NCBI GenBank assembly: GCA_003150235.1
Contig: QAMW01000003.1
Span: 182,986-246,985, forward strand
Reading direction: 5' to 3'
DNA length: 64,000 nt
From: Bacteroidales bacterium
Lineage (GTDB): Bacteria; Bacteroidota; Bacteroidia; Bacteroidales; Muribaculaceae
A model generated the notes under the pieces. The model was not told where the DNA came from and searched no databases. It saw only the letters and a program-made list of their open reading frames with translations. Shown piece after piece: positions 26,057-35,542 of this stretch (positions within the stretch are counted from its first letter, which is position 1; every line of letters starts with the position of its first letter). Position numbers and translations under genes: made by a program.

Positions 26057-26803
26057 ATGTCTATTCTCAACATGATTATCGCACAGATGCCGCAGGGAGT
26101 CGCCGATTCTGTCGAAACCCTTGAGACTCTCGCCGAGTCGGTTACGTCGACCGAGAGTGTATCGGCAGCCGCCACAACCACCGCCGAGCTTTCGGTGTGG
26201 GACCTGTGTATGAAAGGCGGATTCATAATGATTCCACTTGCGCTTCTCCTGGTGATAAGCATATACATATTTATCGAGCGCTATATCGTCATAAGCCGTG
26301 CCGCACGTGAGGACTCCACCTTCATGAAGCGCATCAAAGATTATATCCATGAAGGCGAAATCGAGAGTGCCAAAAATCTCTGCAAGAAAAACGGCTCACC
26401 CTACAGCCGACTGATACTTAAAGGCATAAGCCGCATAGGCCGCCCGATGAACGATGTGCTTGTGGCAATCGAGAACACCGGCAACCTTGAAATCGCAAAT
26501 CTCGGCAAGGGACTGCCCTGGCTTGCGACCACTGCCGCCGGCGCGCCGATGCTCGGCTTCCTCGGAACGGTAGTGGGTATGGTGGAGGCATTCTTCGCCC
26601 TTGCCAACGCAGGCTCCTCGGCTAATGTGGGTGTGCTCGCCGGCGGTATCTATGAGGCGCTTGTCACCACAGTCGCCGGTCTTGCCGTCGGTATCGTGGC
26701 TCTGTTTGCCTACAATATCCTCGTGGCACGTCTCAACAGCGTAATGAAACTGCTCGAAGGCAAGAGCATGGAGTTTATGGACCTGCTTAACGAACCGGCT
26801 TAA
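26057..26803 (+). CDS. exbB: ExbB/TolQ/MotA-family proton channel subunit
   Basis: A 248-residue inner-membrane protein. An N-terminal helix (GGFIMIPLALLLVISIYIFIERYIV, about 55-80) is followed by a cytoplasmic loop and two C-terminal helices. The conserved TMH2-3 segment APMLGFLGTVVGMVEAF and GGIYEALVTTVAGLAVGI are intact. It forms the proton channel with ExbD and energises TonB-dependent outer-membrane transport. The gap to pdxJ is 22 bp and to exbD 19 bp. Confidence 0.94.
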   Translation: MSILNMIIAQMPQGVADSVETLETLAESVTSTESVSAAATTTAELSVWDLCMKGGFIMIPLALLLVISIYIFIERYIVISRAAREDSTFMKRIKDYIHEGEIESAKNLCKKNGSPYSRLILKGISRIGRPMNDVLVAIENTGNLEIANLGKGLPWLATTAAGAPMLGFLGTVVGMVEAFFALANAGSSANVGVLAGGIYEALVTTVAGLAVGIVALFAYNILVARLNSVMKLLEGKSMEFMDLLNEPA

Positions 26804-26822
26804 TCCCCCACCCCTCTGACTC

Positions 26823-27296
26823 ATGGCACTTAAACGACCTCATGACATGATGGCGATGTTTTCGATGGCGTCGATGACCGATGTCATCTTCCTTCTGCTC
26901 ATCTTTTTCATGATTACTTCGACCTTTGTATTCCCTACCGCGCTGGAGGTCAACCTGCCGCAAAGCTCGGTGCAGACGGCGTTAAAGCCCGGGACAAGAG
27001 TGTATATCGACAAGGATAGCCGACTTTTCGCATCTTTCGGCGACGAGCAGCCGCAACCCATTGAAGCGACTTCGCTGCTTGCTTTCCTGCAACTTGCGCA
27101 ACAGAACGAACCCGACGGGTTTATCGCAATATATGCCGACGAGGAAGTGCCTTACGGCAAGATTGTGGAGGTGCTTGACCTCGGCGCACGAAACAACCTA
27201 AAGATGGTGCTTGCCACCAAACCGGCGAAAGCTCCCGCTCCGGTCATGTCGCTTGACGTTGTCGGCGATGACTCTGCGCCGGAACCATCTAATTAA
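26823..27296 (+). CDS. exbD: ExbD/TolR-family proton channel subunit
   Basis: 157 residues: a short cytoplasmic N-terminus, one membrane helix with the essential aspartate (MTDVIFLLLIFFMITSTFV, Asp at about residue 20) and a periplasmic domain ending with IYADEEVPYGKIVEVLDLGARNN. It pairs with the ExbB just upstream. Confidence 0.94.
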   Translation: MALKRPHDMMAMFSMASMTDVIFLLLIFFMITSTFVFPTALEVNLPQSSVQTALKPGTRVYIDKDSRLFASFGDEQPQPIEATSLLAFLQLAQQNEPDGFIAIYADEEVPYGKIVEVLDLGARNNLKMVLATKPAKAPAPVMSLDVVGDDSAPEPSN

Positions 27297-27316
27297 CATA
27301 AACCGCATTAACTGTA

Positions 27317-28126
27317 ATGAGCGAGTCGCAGCGTGACCAACTGATAGCCCTTGCCGGTACGGCACTCATAGTCATCCTTCTTGTGTTGGCTTTGGTGCTT
27401 GCGCACTATCGTGTGGATATCACCGCGCAGGAAGACCGCAAATGGCCTCCCGTCGACTCAAGTGAAATTGTGTTTGGCGGTGAATATGTGAAACTTGGCG
27501 ACATGCCCTTCCCGGTAGAGGAAACCGACAACTCCCCCATGCCTGACGACTCTCATGCCGAAGCCGCAGTCGACGGCACAGACCTTGCCGATGCAGGCGA
27601 TGCCGTGGCTGAGGCACCGTCGCTTGTAACCTCGCAGAATGAGTCGACAATGAAAGTCTCCGAAAAGCCCGCGCCTGAAAAGGCGGGTCCTACCAAGGAG
27701 GAAATTGCCGAGCGCGAGCGTATCAAGCGTCAGAAAGAGGAAGCCGAGAAGCAGGCTAAGATAAAAGACCGCATGAAGAGCGGTTTCAGTAATTCCAAAA
27801 AGGGAAAAGGAGAAGCGGGTTCGCCCAACGGTAATTCCAATACGGGGGCACTGAGCGGACTTGCCGGACATGACCTGCGCGGGCGCACCGCCGAGGCGTG
27901 GGGTAAGCCTGCAAGCACCCTCTCAGGGACTGTTAAGATAAAGGTGCGTGTCAATCGCAAGGGACAAGTCATCGGGACTCCCGAATATGTGGGAGGCACC
28001 GGTCCCGCGGCGGCGAACGCCGGTGTGCGCCGCAGTTGTATTGCCGCGTCACGCCAGTCACGCTTCTCTGTCGATCTTGAGGCACCCGCCGAACAGACCG
28101 GCGTGATTACATGGAAATTTGAATAA
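27317..28126 (+). CDS. TonB-like energy transducer
   Basis: 269 residues. The N-terminal membrane helix (LIALAGTALIVILLVLALVLAHY, about 9-31) is followed by a Pro/Glu/Lys-rich spacer (about 60-165, including RERIKRQKEEAEKQAKIKDR) and a C-terminal TonB/TolA-type domain (VKIKVRVNRKGQVIGTPEYVGG to the end). It spans the periplasm and couples ExbBD to outer-membrane receptors. Order and spacing with exbB and exbD fit one complex. Confidence 0.88.
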   Translation: MSESQRDQLIALAGTALIVILLVLALVLAHYRVDITAQEDRKWPPVDSSEIVFGGEYVKLGDMPFPVEETDNSPMPDDSHAEAAVDGTDLADAGDAVAEAPSLVTSQNESTMKVSEKPAPEKAGPTKEEIAERERIKRQKEEAEKQAKIKDRMKSGFSNSKKGKGEAGSPNGNSNTGALSGLAGHDLRGRTAEAWGKPASTLSGTVKIKVRVNRKGQVIGTPEYVGGTGPAAANAGVRRSCIAASRQSRFSVDLEAPAEQTGVITWKFE

Positions 28127-28139
28127 GCTTATAATCAAG

Positions 28140-31100
28140 ATGATGAAAAAATATCGCATACTCAATGACTCGCTCGGATGGCTCATGTTTGTCATCGCGG
28201 CGGTCACTTATCTTCTCACTCTGGAGCCCACGGCAAGTTTCTGGGACTGCCCGGAGTTCATATCGCAAGGTTATAAACTTGAAATCGGTCATCCACCGGG
28301 CAACCCTATCTTCATGCTTGCGGCACGATTTTTCGTTAATTTCGCTCCTGACGCGCAGCATGTGGCTCTCGCCGTCAATACCATGTCGGCACTGTTGAGC
28401 GCAGGTACCATACTGCTGCTTTTCTGGACCATCACCCATCTTGTGCGCCGTCTTGTGGTGAAAGATGACGCTACAGAGATGTCGCTTGTGCAGATGCTTG
28501 TCATCTTCGGCTCGGGTGTATGCGGCTCGCTTGTCTACACATGGAGCGACACGTTCTGGTTTTCGGCTGTCGAGGGCGAGGTGTACGCCTTCTCCTCATT
28601 CTGTACCGCGCTTGTATTCTGGCTCATATTGAAGTGGGAAAACCGCGCCGACGAGCCCCACAGCGACCGTTATCTGGTGCTGATAGCCTACGTCATCGGT
28701 ATCTCCATCGCGGTCCATCTGCTCAACTTGCTCTGTATCCCCGCGATTGTACTTGTATTTTACTATAAGAAGTTCAAGAATATCAGCGCAAAAGGTTCTC
28801 TGCTTGCGCTCTGTGTGTCATTTGTGATTGTCGGTCTTATCCTTTACGGACTTGTGCCGGGATTTATCGAGATGGCGCAGTATTGCGAACTGCTGTTTGT
28901 CAATGTGCTACACTGCAGCTACAATACCGGACCTGTCGTATATACCATCGTGGCACTTGCCGTGATGATATGGGCTGTCTATGAGCTTTACCGCCAGAAA
29001 AACGCGCGCATGATAAAGGTGTCGTTCTTCCTGAGTGTGTTCCTTTCCGGTATTCCTTTTATCGGTGACGGCTGGGTGGCTCCGGTGATTATATTTGTAG
29101 GTCTGCTCATCTATCTCTTCGTCTATATGAAGAAGGTGCCGGTGAGAATACTGAACGTGACGGTACTGAGCATACTTGTCATCTTCATCGGTTATTCATC
29201 TTACGCCCTGTTGCTGATACGCTCCACGGCAAATACCCCGATGAACCAGAACGCGCCCGACAACGTGTTTGCGCTAAGTTCCTATCTTAACCGCGAGCAG
29301 TACGGTGACCGCCCGCTTTTCTACGGTCAGACCTTCAATTCGGGCATCGTGTATCAGATTGATGCCCAGGGTCGTCCCCAGGCGGTCAAGAAAGAGGGTA
29401 AGACCCTTTACGGAAAGACCGTGAAGACATCTCCCGACCAGCCCGACCGCTACGAGATTGTCGGTACCAAGACCGAGTATGTAATGAATCCCGAGCTAAA
29501 CATGCTCTTCCCACGTATGTATGACGGCAAATATGCCGAGGCTTACAAGGACTGGACCGGCATGAAAGGTACTCCGGTCACGGTAAATCCCTATCTTGAC
29601 CGTGACGGCAATCCGTATCCGGGTCAGACCCAGAGCAAGATAAAGCCCACTTTCCTCGAAAATCTCACTTTCTTCTTCAATTATCAGCTTGACCACATGT
29701 ACTGGCGTTATTTCCTGTGGAATTTCGCGGGACGCCAGAACGACATACAGGGCAACGGAGAAATAACCCACGGCAACTGGATTTCAGGCATACCGCTGAT
29801 TGACAACCTACGTCTCGGCGACCAGTCGCTCCTGCCCGACGACCTCGGCGCAGGCAACAAGGGTCATAACGTGTTCTACATGCTTCCCCTTATACTCGGT
29901 ATTATCGGTATCGGCTGGCAGGCGTTCACCTCCAAGCGCGGTATCGAGCAGTTCTGGGTTGTGGCATTCCTCTTCTTCATGACCGGTATCGCCATCGTGC
30001 TTTATCTTAACCAGACCCCCAATCAGGTGCGTGAACGTGACTACGCGTTTGCAGGCTCCTTCTACGCGTTCTCGATATGGGTGGGCATGGGTGTTGCCGG
30101 ACTGTGGCGTCTCGTGGTCAACATGACCAAGGGCAAAGAGCAGTCGCGCTCGCTCATAGGCGCCGTAATAGGCATTGTGGTAGGTCTGTTCGTGCCCCTT
30201 CAGATGGTGTCGCAGACCTGGGATGACCATGACCGTTCAGGACGCTACACGGCACGTGATTTCGGCATGAACTACCTGTCGAGTCTTGAACCTAACGCCA
30301 TAGTGTTCACCAACGGCGACAACGATACATTCCCGCTTTGGTATGCGCAGGAAGTCGAGGGCTACCGCACTGATGTGAGGGTGGTCAACCTCTCCTACCT
30401 CACTACCGACTGGTATGTCGACCAAATGCGTGTGCCCTCTTACGAGGCTCCGGCAATCAAGATGCTTGCCACACCCGATGTCTACGCCCATGACAAGCGT
30501 CAATTCAGCTATTTCCTGAACCCCGACACGACGAAGGTCAATGTGACTGCCGCATTAAAGGCACTCTATAGCCCGGACGCCAACAAAAACGAATGGGGGC
30601 TCTATGAGTTCAAGTATCCTAACATGTATCTCCCCGTCGACAAGGATGCTGTCGTGAAGTCGGGTCGTGTGTCGGCTGAAGAAGCTGCCGCTGTCGAGGA
30701 ATATATCGACCTGAATCAGAGCGACGAGCCGGAAGGCGGATTACGTCTCAGCAATGTCATAGCTCTCGACATGCTTGCCACCAATGCGGCAAACGGCTGG
30801 GAACGCCCGATATATTTCGCCATGACTGTGCCCGACGATTATTATCTGAACCTGTCGCCTTACATGCGCTCGACCGGTATGACCTACGAGGTCGGTCCGA
30901 TCAAGAACCGTGACTTTGACGGCTACCATATCGCTGTAAATACCGACAAGGCTTATGACAATATTGTCAACAAGTTCCGCTGGGGCGGCCTTGACAAGAC
31001 CACATCTGCCGACGACATATATCTCGACGAAACCATACGCCGTATGGTCAATACCACCCGTATGACCATGATTGACCTTGCCACGGCGCTTTATAACGAA

Positions 31101-31598
31101 GGCGTGGAGGCAGAGATATATTTCCATCAGGACAGCGTAAACATGGATGCCGCGCAGCGTGAGAAGGTGTCAACCTTCATCGCCGACCGCTACAAGCGTT
31201 CACAGACAGTGCTTGACCTTATGATGGAGAAACTGCCCGTGTATGCCGCACCGCTCGGTGTGCTTACAGGCACCCAGATTGTCGAGCTGTATTCACGTCT
31301 CGGAGAGACGACCGGCAATGAAGCCGACAAGAAGAAGGCTCTCGAACTGCTTACCGACGAGATAAACCTCTACAAGCAGTATGTACTTTACTTCCAGACG
31401 CTCACGCCGCGGCAGTACTCGCTGTTGACCCGCAATGACAGGTATATCAACGACACTTACTTCATTCAGTTGTTGCAGCTTTATGCCGACTGTGGAGGCG
31501 ACGTGGAATCGCTGATGAAGCAGCTTCAGGGCGAGGGGATCAATTTCTCGCGATATTTCAAGAGTGCTCCCGAAACCGGCAGTAAGACCCTGGAATAA
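28140..31598 (+). CDS. DUF2723 giant membrane protein (TMEM260/GT117-like, putative protein O-mannosyltransferase)
   Basis: 1152 residues. The first ~400 residues are a multi-helix membrane part with the family opening LEPTASFWDCPEFI and GHPPGNPIFML, where acidic residues follow the first helix as in GT-C glycosyltransferases. A second membrane block lies near 590-710 (NQTPNQVRERDYAFAGSFYAF) and a periplasmic region forms the C-terminus. Human TMEM260, a member of this family, is a protein O-mannosyltransferase; Bacteroidetes carry general O-glycosylation that begins with mannose, so that role is attractive but inferred. The ATG at 28140 (or 28143) replaces an overlapping TTG at 28119. Confidence 0.85.
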   Translation: MMKKYRILNDSLGWLMFVIAAVTYLLTLEPTASFWDCPEFISQGYKLEIGHPPGNPIFMLAARFFVNFAPDAQHVALAVNTMSALLSAGTILLLFWTITHLVRRLVVKDDATEMSLVQMLVIFGSGVCGSLVYTWSDTFWFSAVEGEVYAFSSFCTALVFWLILKWENRADEPHSDRYLVLIAYVIGISIAVHLLNLLCIPAIVLVFYYKKFKNISAKGSLLALCVSFVIVGLILYGLVPGFIEMAQYCELLFVNVLHCSYNTGPVVYTIVALAVMIWAVYELYRQKNARMIKVSFFLSVFLSGIPFIGDGWVAPVIIFVGLLIYLFVYMKKVPVRILNVTVLSILVIFIGYSSYALLLIRSTANTPMNQNAPDNVFALSSYLNREQYGDRPLFYGQTFNSGIVYQIDAQGRPQAVKKEGKTLYGKTVKTSPDQPDRYEIVGTKTEYVMNPELNMLFPRMYDGKYAEAYKDWTGMKGTPVTVNPYLDRDGNPYPGQTQSKIKPTFLENLTFFFNYQLDHMYWRYFLWNFAGRQNDIQGNGEITHGNWISGIPLIDNLRLGDQSLLPDDLGAGNKGHNVFYMLPLILGIIGIGWQAFTSKRGIEQFWVVAFLFFMTGIAIVLYLNQTPNQVRERDYAFAGSFYAFSIWVGMGVAGLWRLVVNMTKGKEQSRSLIGAVIGIVVGLFVPLQMVSQTWDDHDRSGRYTARDFGMNYLSSLEPNAIVFTNGDNDTFPLWYAQEVEGYRTDVRVVNLSYLTTDWYVDQMRVPSYEAPAIKMLATPDVYAHDKRQFSYFLNPDTTKVNVTAALKALYSPDANKNEWGLYEFKYPNMYLPVDKDAVVKSGRVSAEEAAAVEEYIDLNQSDEPEGGLRLSNVIALDMLATNAANGWERPIYFAMTVPDDYYLNLSPYMRSTGMTYEVGPIKNRDFDGYHIAVNTDKAYDNIVNKFRWGGLDKTTSADDIYLDETIRRMVNTTRMTMIDLATALYNEGVEAEIYFHQDSVNMDAAQREKVSTFIADRYKRSQTVLDLMMEKLPVYAAPLGVLTGTQIVELYSRLGETTGNEADKKKALELLTDEINLYKQYVLYFQTLTPRQYSLLTRNDRYINDTYFIQLLQLYADCGGDVESLMKQLQGEGINFSRYFKSAPETGSKTLE

Positions 31599-31619
31599 GT
31601 TATCCGACAGCCGACAGTA

Positions 31620-32243
31620 ATGTTTAAGTATATCGAACGACCGCCGCTTTTGTACCGTATCCTCTTTCCGGAGGGGGTATGGCGCATAAAGCGCAAGCGT
31701 CACAAGGTGGTGTATCTCACGTTTGACGACGGTCCGATTCCGGAGGTGACCCCCTGGGTGCTTGACCTGCTTGACCATTACGGCATAAAAGCTACTTTTT
31801 TCCTTGTCGGCGACAATGTGCGTCGTCATCCTGAACTGCTTGAGGAGATAAAGAAGCGCGGTCACAGCTGGGGCAACCACACCATGAACCACCTGCAGGG
31901 CTTCAAGGAGCGGTCACACGTGTATTTGCGCAACATCAAGGAAGCCGACGAGCTTATCGACAGCTCGCTCTACCGCCCGCCCCATGGCATCATGCGCTGG
32001 GGTCAGGCAAAGGTCATAAAAGACCATTTCAATATTATAATGTATGACCTCGTGAGCCGCGACTACTCCAAGAAGCTTAACGGCGAACAGGTGCTGCATA
32101 ATGTGAAGCGTTTCGCCCGCAACGGGTCTATTATCGTGTTTCACGACTCCCTGAAGGCGGAACGCAATCTCCGCTACGCTCTTCCGCGCGCTATCGAGTG
32201 GCTTAAACAGGAGGGATATGAGTTTGCTCCCATCCAGATGTAG
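31620..32243 (+). CDS. NodB-type polysaccharide deacetylase
   Basis: A 207-residue deacetylase. Motif 1 is TFDDGP (about residues 36-41), motif 2 is HSWGNHTMNH (zinc histidines), motif 3 is YRPPHG, and the C-terminal motif is IVFHDS. It lacks an obvious cleavable signal but opens with a short hydrophobic stretch (LLYRILFPEG). The substrate is an N-acetylated glycan, perhaps peptidoglycan or a surface polysaccharide. Its last 26 bp overlap the start of queG. Confidence 0.9.
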   Translation: MFKYIERPPLLYRILFPEGVWRIKRKRHKVVYLTFDDGPIPEVTPWVLDLLDHYGIKATFFLVGDNVRRHPELLEEIKKRGHSWGNHTMNHLQGFKERSHVYLRNIKEADELIDSSLYRPPHGIMRWGQAKVIKDHFNIIMYDLVSRDYSKKLNGEQVLHNVKRFARNGSIIVFHDSLKAERNLRYALPRAIEWLKQEGYEFAPIQM

Positions 32244-33135
32244 CGAAGAGCTGCGCGATGTCGCGCTACGGCTTGGCGCGTCACGTCTCGGCATAGCCGC
32301 CGTGCATGATGTCGATGAGGCTGAGATGAAGCGTTACCGAGACTGGATTGCCGCCGGGTGTCATGGCGAGATGCAATACCTCGACCGCTACCACGACGTG
32401 CGTGTGAATCCCGCCGGCCTGCTTGCAGGAGCGCGGTCGATGATTGTGTGTGCCTTCAACTACTATCCTCCCGCGTTGCAACGCGGCGATGCACCGCAAT
32501 TTGCCTATTATTCTTACGGAAAAGACTATCACGAGGTGGTGCGCGGACGATTGTCGGCGCTTGCCGCCTATATTCATGAGACTTATGGAGGCGATACGCG
32601 CGTGTGTGTCGACACCGCTCCCCTACCCGAGCGATATTGGGCGGTTGAAGCCGGACTTGGTTTCAAGGGACTCAATTCGCAGCTTATCATCCCCGGTCTT
32701 GGCTCATATTTCTTTCTCGGTGAGATTATAACTACCGTTGAATTTGCCCCTGACGAGCGTATAGAGAGCGATTGTGGCTCTTGCGGGGCGTGTGTAAGGT
32801 CTTGTCCCGGAAAAGCAATAAGAAACGGCGAGATCGACGCCAGGCGGTGTCTTTCTTATCTGACTATAGAATACCGTGGCGAGGCGTTGCCCGATGGTTC
32901 GCGGTTGGGGAATCATATCTACGGCTGCGACGTGTGTCAGCAGGTGTGTCCTCATAACCGTGGATGTAAACCTACGGAAATACCCGAATTCATGCCTTCC
33001 GATGAGTTTCTCGCGCTTGACCGGGCGACACTCGATTCGTTTACCCCCGAAAAGTTTAATGCGCTTTTCCGACATTCTGCCGTAAAGCGCACCAAACTTA
33101 AAGGACTTATGCGTAATCTTAAATATCTTGATTAG
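32218..33135 (+). CDS. queG: Epoxyqueuosine reductase
   Basis: A 305-residue cobalamin-dependent iron-sulfur enzyme for the last step of queuosine synthesis in tRNA. The catalytic Asp lies in CVDTAPLPER. The two 4Fe-4S sets are CGSCGACVRSCPGKAI (about 181-196) and CDVCQQVCPHN (about 239-249), with the extra Cys in RRCLSY. It is shorter than the E. coli protein (379) because the C-terminal HEAT-like region is missing; I believe short forms are normal in Bacteroidales. It ends the pdxJ run; its stop overlaps the pfkA stop by 4 bp. Confidence 0.94.
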   Translation: MSLLPSRCSEELRDVALRLGASRLGIAAVHDVDEAEMKRYRDWIAAGCHGEMQYLDRYHDVRVNPAGLLAGARSMIVCAFNYYPPALQRGDAPQFAYYSYGKDYHEVVRGRLSALAAYIHETYGGDTRVCVDTAPLPERYWAVEAGLGFKGLNSQLIIPGLGSYFFLGEIITTVEFAPDERIESDCGSCGACVRSCPGKAIRNGEIDARRCLSYLTIEYRGEALPDGSRLGNHIYGCDVCQQVCPHNRGCKPTEIPEFMPSDEFLALDRATLDSFTPEKFNALFRHSAVKRTKLKGLMRNLKYLD

Positions 33136-34112
33136 ATTGACAGGCGTCGCAGTGTGTTGAGAAGGTCGCGGTTGATAGGCTTATCGTTTTTGATTGCCTT
33201 TGAGAAAGGCACATAGACTATCTGGTCGTTGGAGATACCGATCATTACGTTTCGCTGATCTTCAAGCAGAGCGTCGATTGCAGCCGAGCCAAGGCGCGAT
33301 GCAAGGATACGGTCGGCTGCTGTAGGCGAACCGCCTCGCTGGAGGTGACCGAGTATTGACACACGCACGTCATAGCCGGGATATTCGTTTTTCACACGCT
33401 CGGCAAGACCCATTGCTCCGCCCGTGACGGGGCTTTCAGCCACAAGCACGATTGACGAGTTCTTGCTCTTGCGGAATCCGTTCTGGATGAGCTCGGCAAG
33501 CTGGTCGACCTCGGTGGAGATTTCAGGGATTATGGCTGCTTCCGCTCCGGAGGCGATTGCGCCGTTAAGGGCGAGGAAGCCGGCGTCACGACCCATTACC
33601 TCGATGAAGAACAGGCGTTCATGGCTTGTCGCGGTATCTCGGATTTTATCGACACACTCCATGATTGTGTTAAGTGCCGTGTCATATCCGATGGTCTTGT
33701 CAGTGCCGTAAAGGTCGTTGTCGATGGTACCCGGCAGACCTATGATGGGGAAGTTGAACTCAGTAGCGAAGATGCGCGCTCCTGTAAGTGAACCGTCGCC
33801 GCCTATCACCACAAGTGCGTCGATTTCGTTCTGGCGTATGGTGTCGTAAGCGAGCTGACGTCCTTCCGGAGTCTGAAATTCCTTACAACGTGCAGTCTTC
33901 AGGATGGTGCCGCCCATCTGAATTATATTGGATACATTCTGTGTCTTAAACTCAACAATCTCATTGGTTATCAACCCTTTGTAACCACGATAGATACCTT
34001 TAACCCTGAATCCGCTGAAGATTGCGGAACGTGTCACCGCACGTATGGCGGCGTTCATCCCCGGTGCGTCACCTCCTGAGGTGAGGATGCCTATGGTCTT
34101 GATTTGGGACAT
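33132..34112 (-). CDS. pfkA: ATP-dependent 6-phosphofructokinase
   Basis: 326 residues, typical for bacterial PfkA, the committed step of glycolysis. Seen: GILTSGGDAPGMNAAIRA, GGDGSLTGA (Gly in the position that favours ATP over pyrophosphate), PGTIDNDLYGTDKTIGYDTA and the catalytic region, EVMGRDAGFLAL, and HLQRGGSPTAADR. The promoter TTTG-N19-TAACTTTG lies just upstream (box at 34159-34166). Confidence 0.97.
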   Translation of the reverse strand: MSQIKTIGILTSGGDAPGMNAAIRAVTRSAIFSGFRVKGIYRGYKGLITNEIVEFKTQNVSNIIQMGGTILKTARCKEFQTPEGRQLAYDTIRQNEIDALVVIGGDGSLTGARIFATEFNFPIIGLPGTIDNDLYGTDKTIGYDTALNTIMECVDKIRDTATSHERLFFIEVMGRDAGFLALNGAIASGAEAAIIPEISTEVDQLAELIQNGFRKSKNSSIVLVAESPVTGGAMGLAERVKNEYPGYDVRVSILGHLQRGGSPTAADRILASRLGSAAIDALLEDQRNVMIGISNDQIVYVPFSKAIKNDKPINRDLLNTLRRLSI

Positions 34113-34158
34113 ATTGAATAGATTTTATAAAGTGAAATACTATTACGGCAATTTGCTA

Positions 34159-34166
34159 CAAAGTTA
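34159..34166 (-). promoter_or_regulatory. -7 promoter box (TAACTTTG) for pfkA
   Basis: TAnnTTTG on the minus strand with a TTTG -33 box on that strand at 34186-34189 (19-bp spacer), 46 bp before the ATG. Confidence 0.65.
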
Positions 34167-34193
34167 GTTAAAAAACAGAACCTGACAAATTAA

Positions 34194-35318
34194 TCACAAC
34201 AGATATTGCTCTACATTTTCAGGCGTGATTACCTTAAATTGCGCATCGGGATATGCCTCGGCAAATTTTGCCGGCACTTTGACGTTCTTTTTTGCCGGAT
34301 TCCATTTGATTTCGATTGCTGTCATCACTCCGTCGTTTTCTTCGATGATATCTATCTCTTTTTGTTGTGTTGTACGCCAGAACCACATTTTTCCGAATGA
34401 GCGTTCGTATGCAATCTGTTTCACACGTTCAGCGACTACAAAGTTTTCCCACAGTGCGCCCACATCGTCCCGGCTTTCGATGTTTCTGAAATCTCTTATC
34501 ACCGAATTACGTATTCCTAGGTCGTAGAAATATATTTTCCTGCTGTTTTTCAGCTCGTTTCTCAAATTTCGGGCATAGCTCCCCAAACGGAATACGATGA
34601 AATTCTGCTCAAGAATATCGATATATCTTTCTACAGTCTTGGGGTCGAGATCAATAAGCATACCGATTTCACGATAGGATATCTGGTCACCAATCTGTCG
34701 CGCCAGTGCCTGAAGCAACCGCTCAAGCTTCTCCGGTTTTGAGATTCCGTCTAATTGAAGAATATCTTTGTAAAGATAGCTTGTCGAGAGCTCCATAAGC
34801 ACTTCCTTTTCATTTCCCGGCGATGTGACCGTCTCCGGATAATAACCGTAAATCATGCGATGGGGAAGTAGTCTTAATTCAGTCAATAAGCCGTGATGTT
34901 CAACCATCTCTTTGAATGAGAGCGGGTACATTGTAAACTCTCTTTTACGGCCGGTTAGTGTCTCGTTCACCTTCGATGCAAGCTGAAATGACGAACTGCC
35001 TGTAGCTATTACCTGGACTCCGGGTATCTGGTCGGTAACAAGCTTGATTTTTAGTCCGATGTCAGGGACACGTTGTGCTTCATCAATGACAAGATATTTG
35101 TTGTTGCCTAATATTGTCTTGAATCGTTCTGATGTCATATTTTTTAGCAACTCTTGGATATCAAGGTCATCTCCATTCATCCAGAGTGTGTTTTCGCTAT
35201 TTCCAAATAAGTCTTTTAATAGGGTGGATTTCCCTACTTGACGTGCGCCCATTATTATTATCGCCTTGTTGCCTCCAAGGAGTTTCTTTATCTGCGGCTG
35301 AAGTTGTCTGTTTATCAT
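34194..35318 (-). CDS. AAA_14/DUF4143 ATP-binding protein
   Basis: 374 residues. Walker A is GARQVGKSTLL (about 22-32), Walker B is YLVIDEAQR, followed by the sensor ATGSSSFQLASK and the C-terminal DUF4143 nuclease-like part (FWRTTQQKEIDII, AIEIKWNP), whose E-x-K core resembles PD-(D/E)xK nucleases. These ATPases are abundant in gut Bacteroidetes, often as strain-variable genes of unknown role. The ATG at 35318 is 15 bp after a TATCTTTG box, which excludes the longer frame to 35366. A decayed relative of this ATPase class is at 11754-12043. Confidence 0.85.
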   Translation of the reverse strand: MINRQLQPQIKKLLGGNKAIIIMGARQVGKSTLLKDLFGNSENTLWMNGDDLDIQELLKNMTSERFKTILGNNKYLVIDEAQRVPDIGLKIKLVTDQIPGVQVIATGSSSFQLASKVNETLTGRKREFTMYPLSFKEMVEHHGLLTELRLLPHRMIYGYYPETVTSPGNEKEVLMELSTSYLYKDILQLDGISKPEKLERLLQALARQIGDQISYREIGMLIDLDPKTVERYIDILEQNFIVFRLGSYARNLRNELKNSRKIYFYDLGIRNSVIRDFRNIESRDDVGALWENFVVAERVKQIAYERSFGKMWFWRTTQQKEIDIIEENDGVMTAIEIKWNPAKKNVKVPAKFAEAYPDAQFKVITPENVEQYLL

Positions 35319-35333
35319 ATATTTGACTTTTTG

Positions 35334-35341
35334 CAAAGATA
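35334..35341 (-). promoter_or_regulatory. -7 promoter box (TATCTTTG) for the DUF4143 ATPase
   Basis: Exact TAnnTTTG on the minus strand, 15 bp before the ATG at 35318. Confidence 0.6.
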
Positions 35342-35357
35342 GCAAAAAATCGATGCA

Positions 35358-35453
35358 ATTCCTCAAATATTCATATTTTTGTGGATTCGATTCCTCAAAT
35401 ATTCATATTTTTGCGGATTTAATTCCTCAAAATTCATAATTTTTGTGGATTCC
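35358..35453. repeat. Three tandem 32-bp repeats upstream of the ATPase gene
   Basis: Units 35358-35389, 35390-35421 and 35422-35453 each begin ATTCCTCAAA and end TGGATTC or CGGATTT. Units 1 and 2 contain TATTTTTG, a plus-strand -7 box match; unit 3 has an extra A there. There are no unique spacers, so it is not a CRISPR. Confidence 0.8.
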
Positions 35454-35542
35454 AGGGTCAGTAAATCGGCAAAATAATAGAAAAAAAGATGAGGGTGTTG
35501 CGAAATAGCAATTATCTGTCGCGACGCGGGCTTGCTCCCACA

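Noticed and set aside
35358..35453. Possible short CRISPR array
   Set aside because: Units are directly adjacent with no unique spacers, and there are no cas genes in the window.
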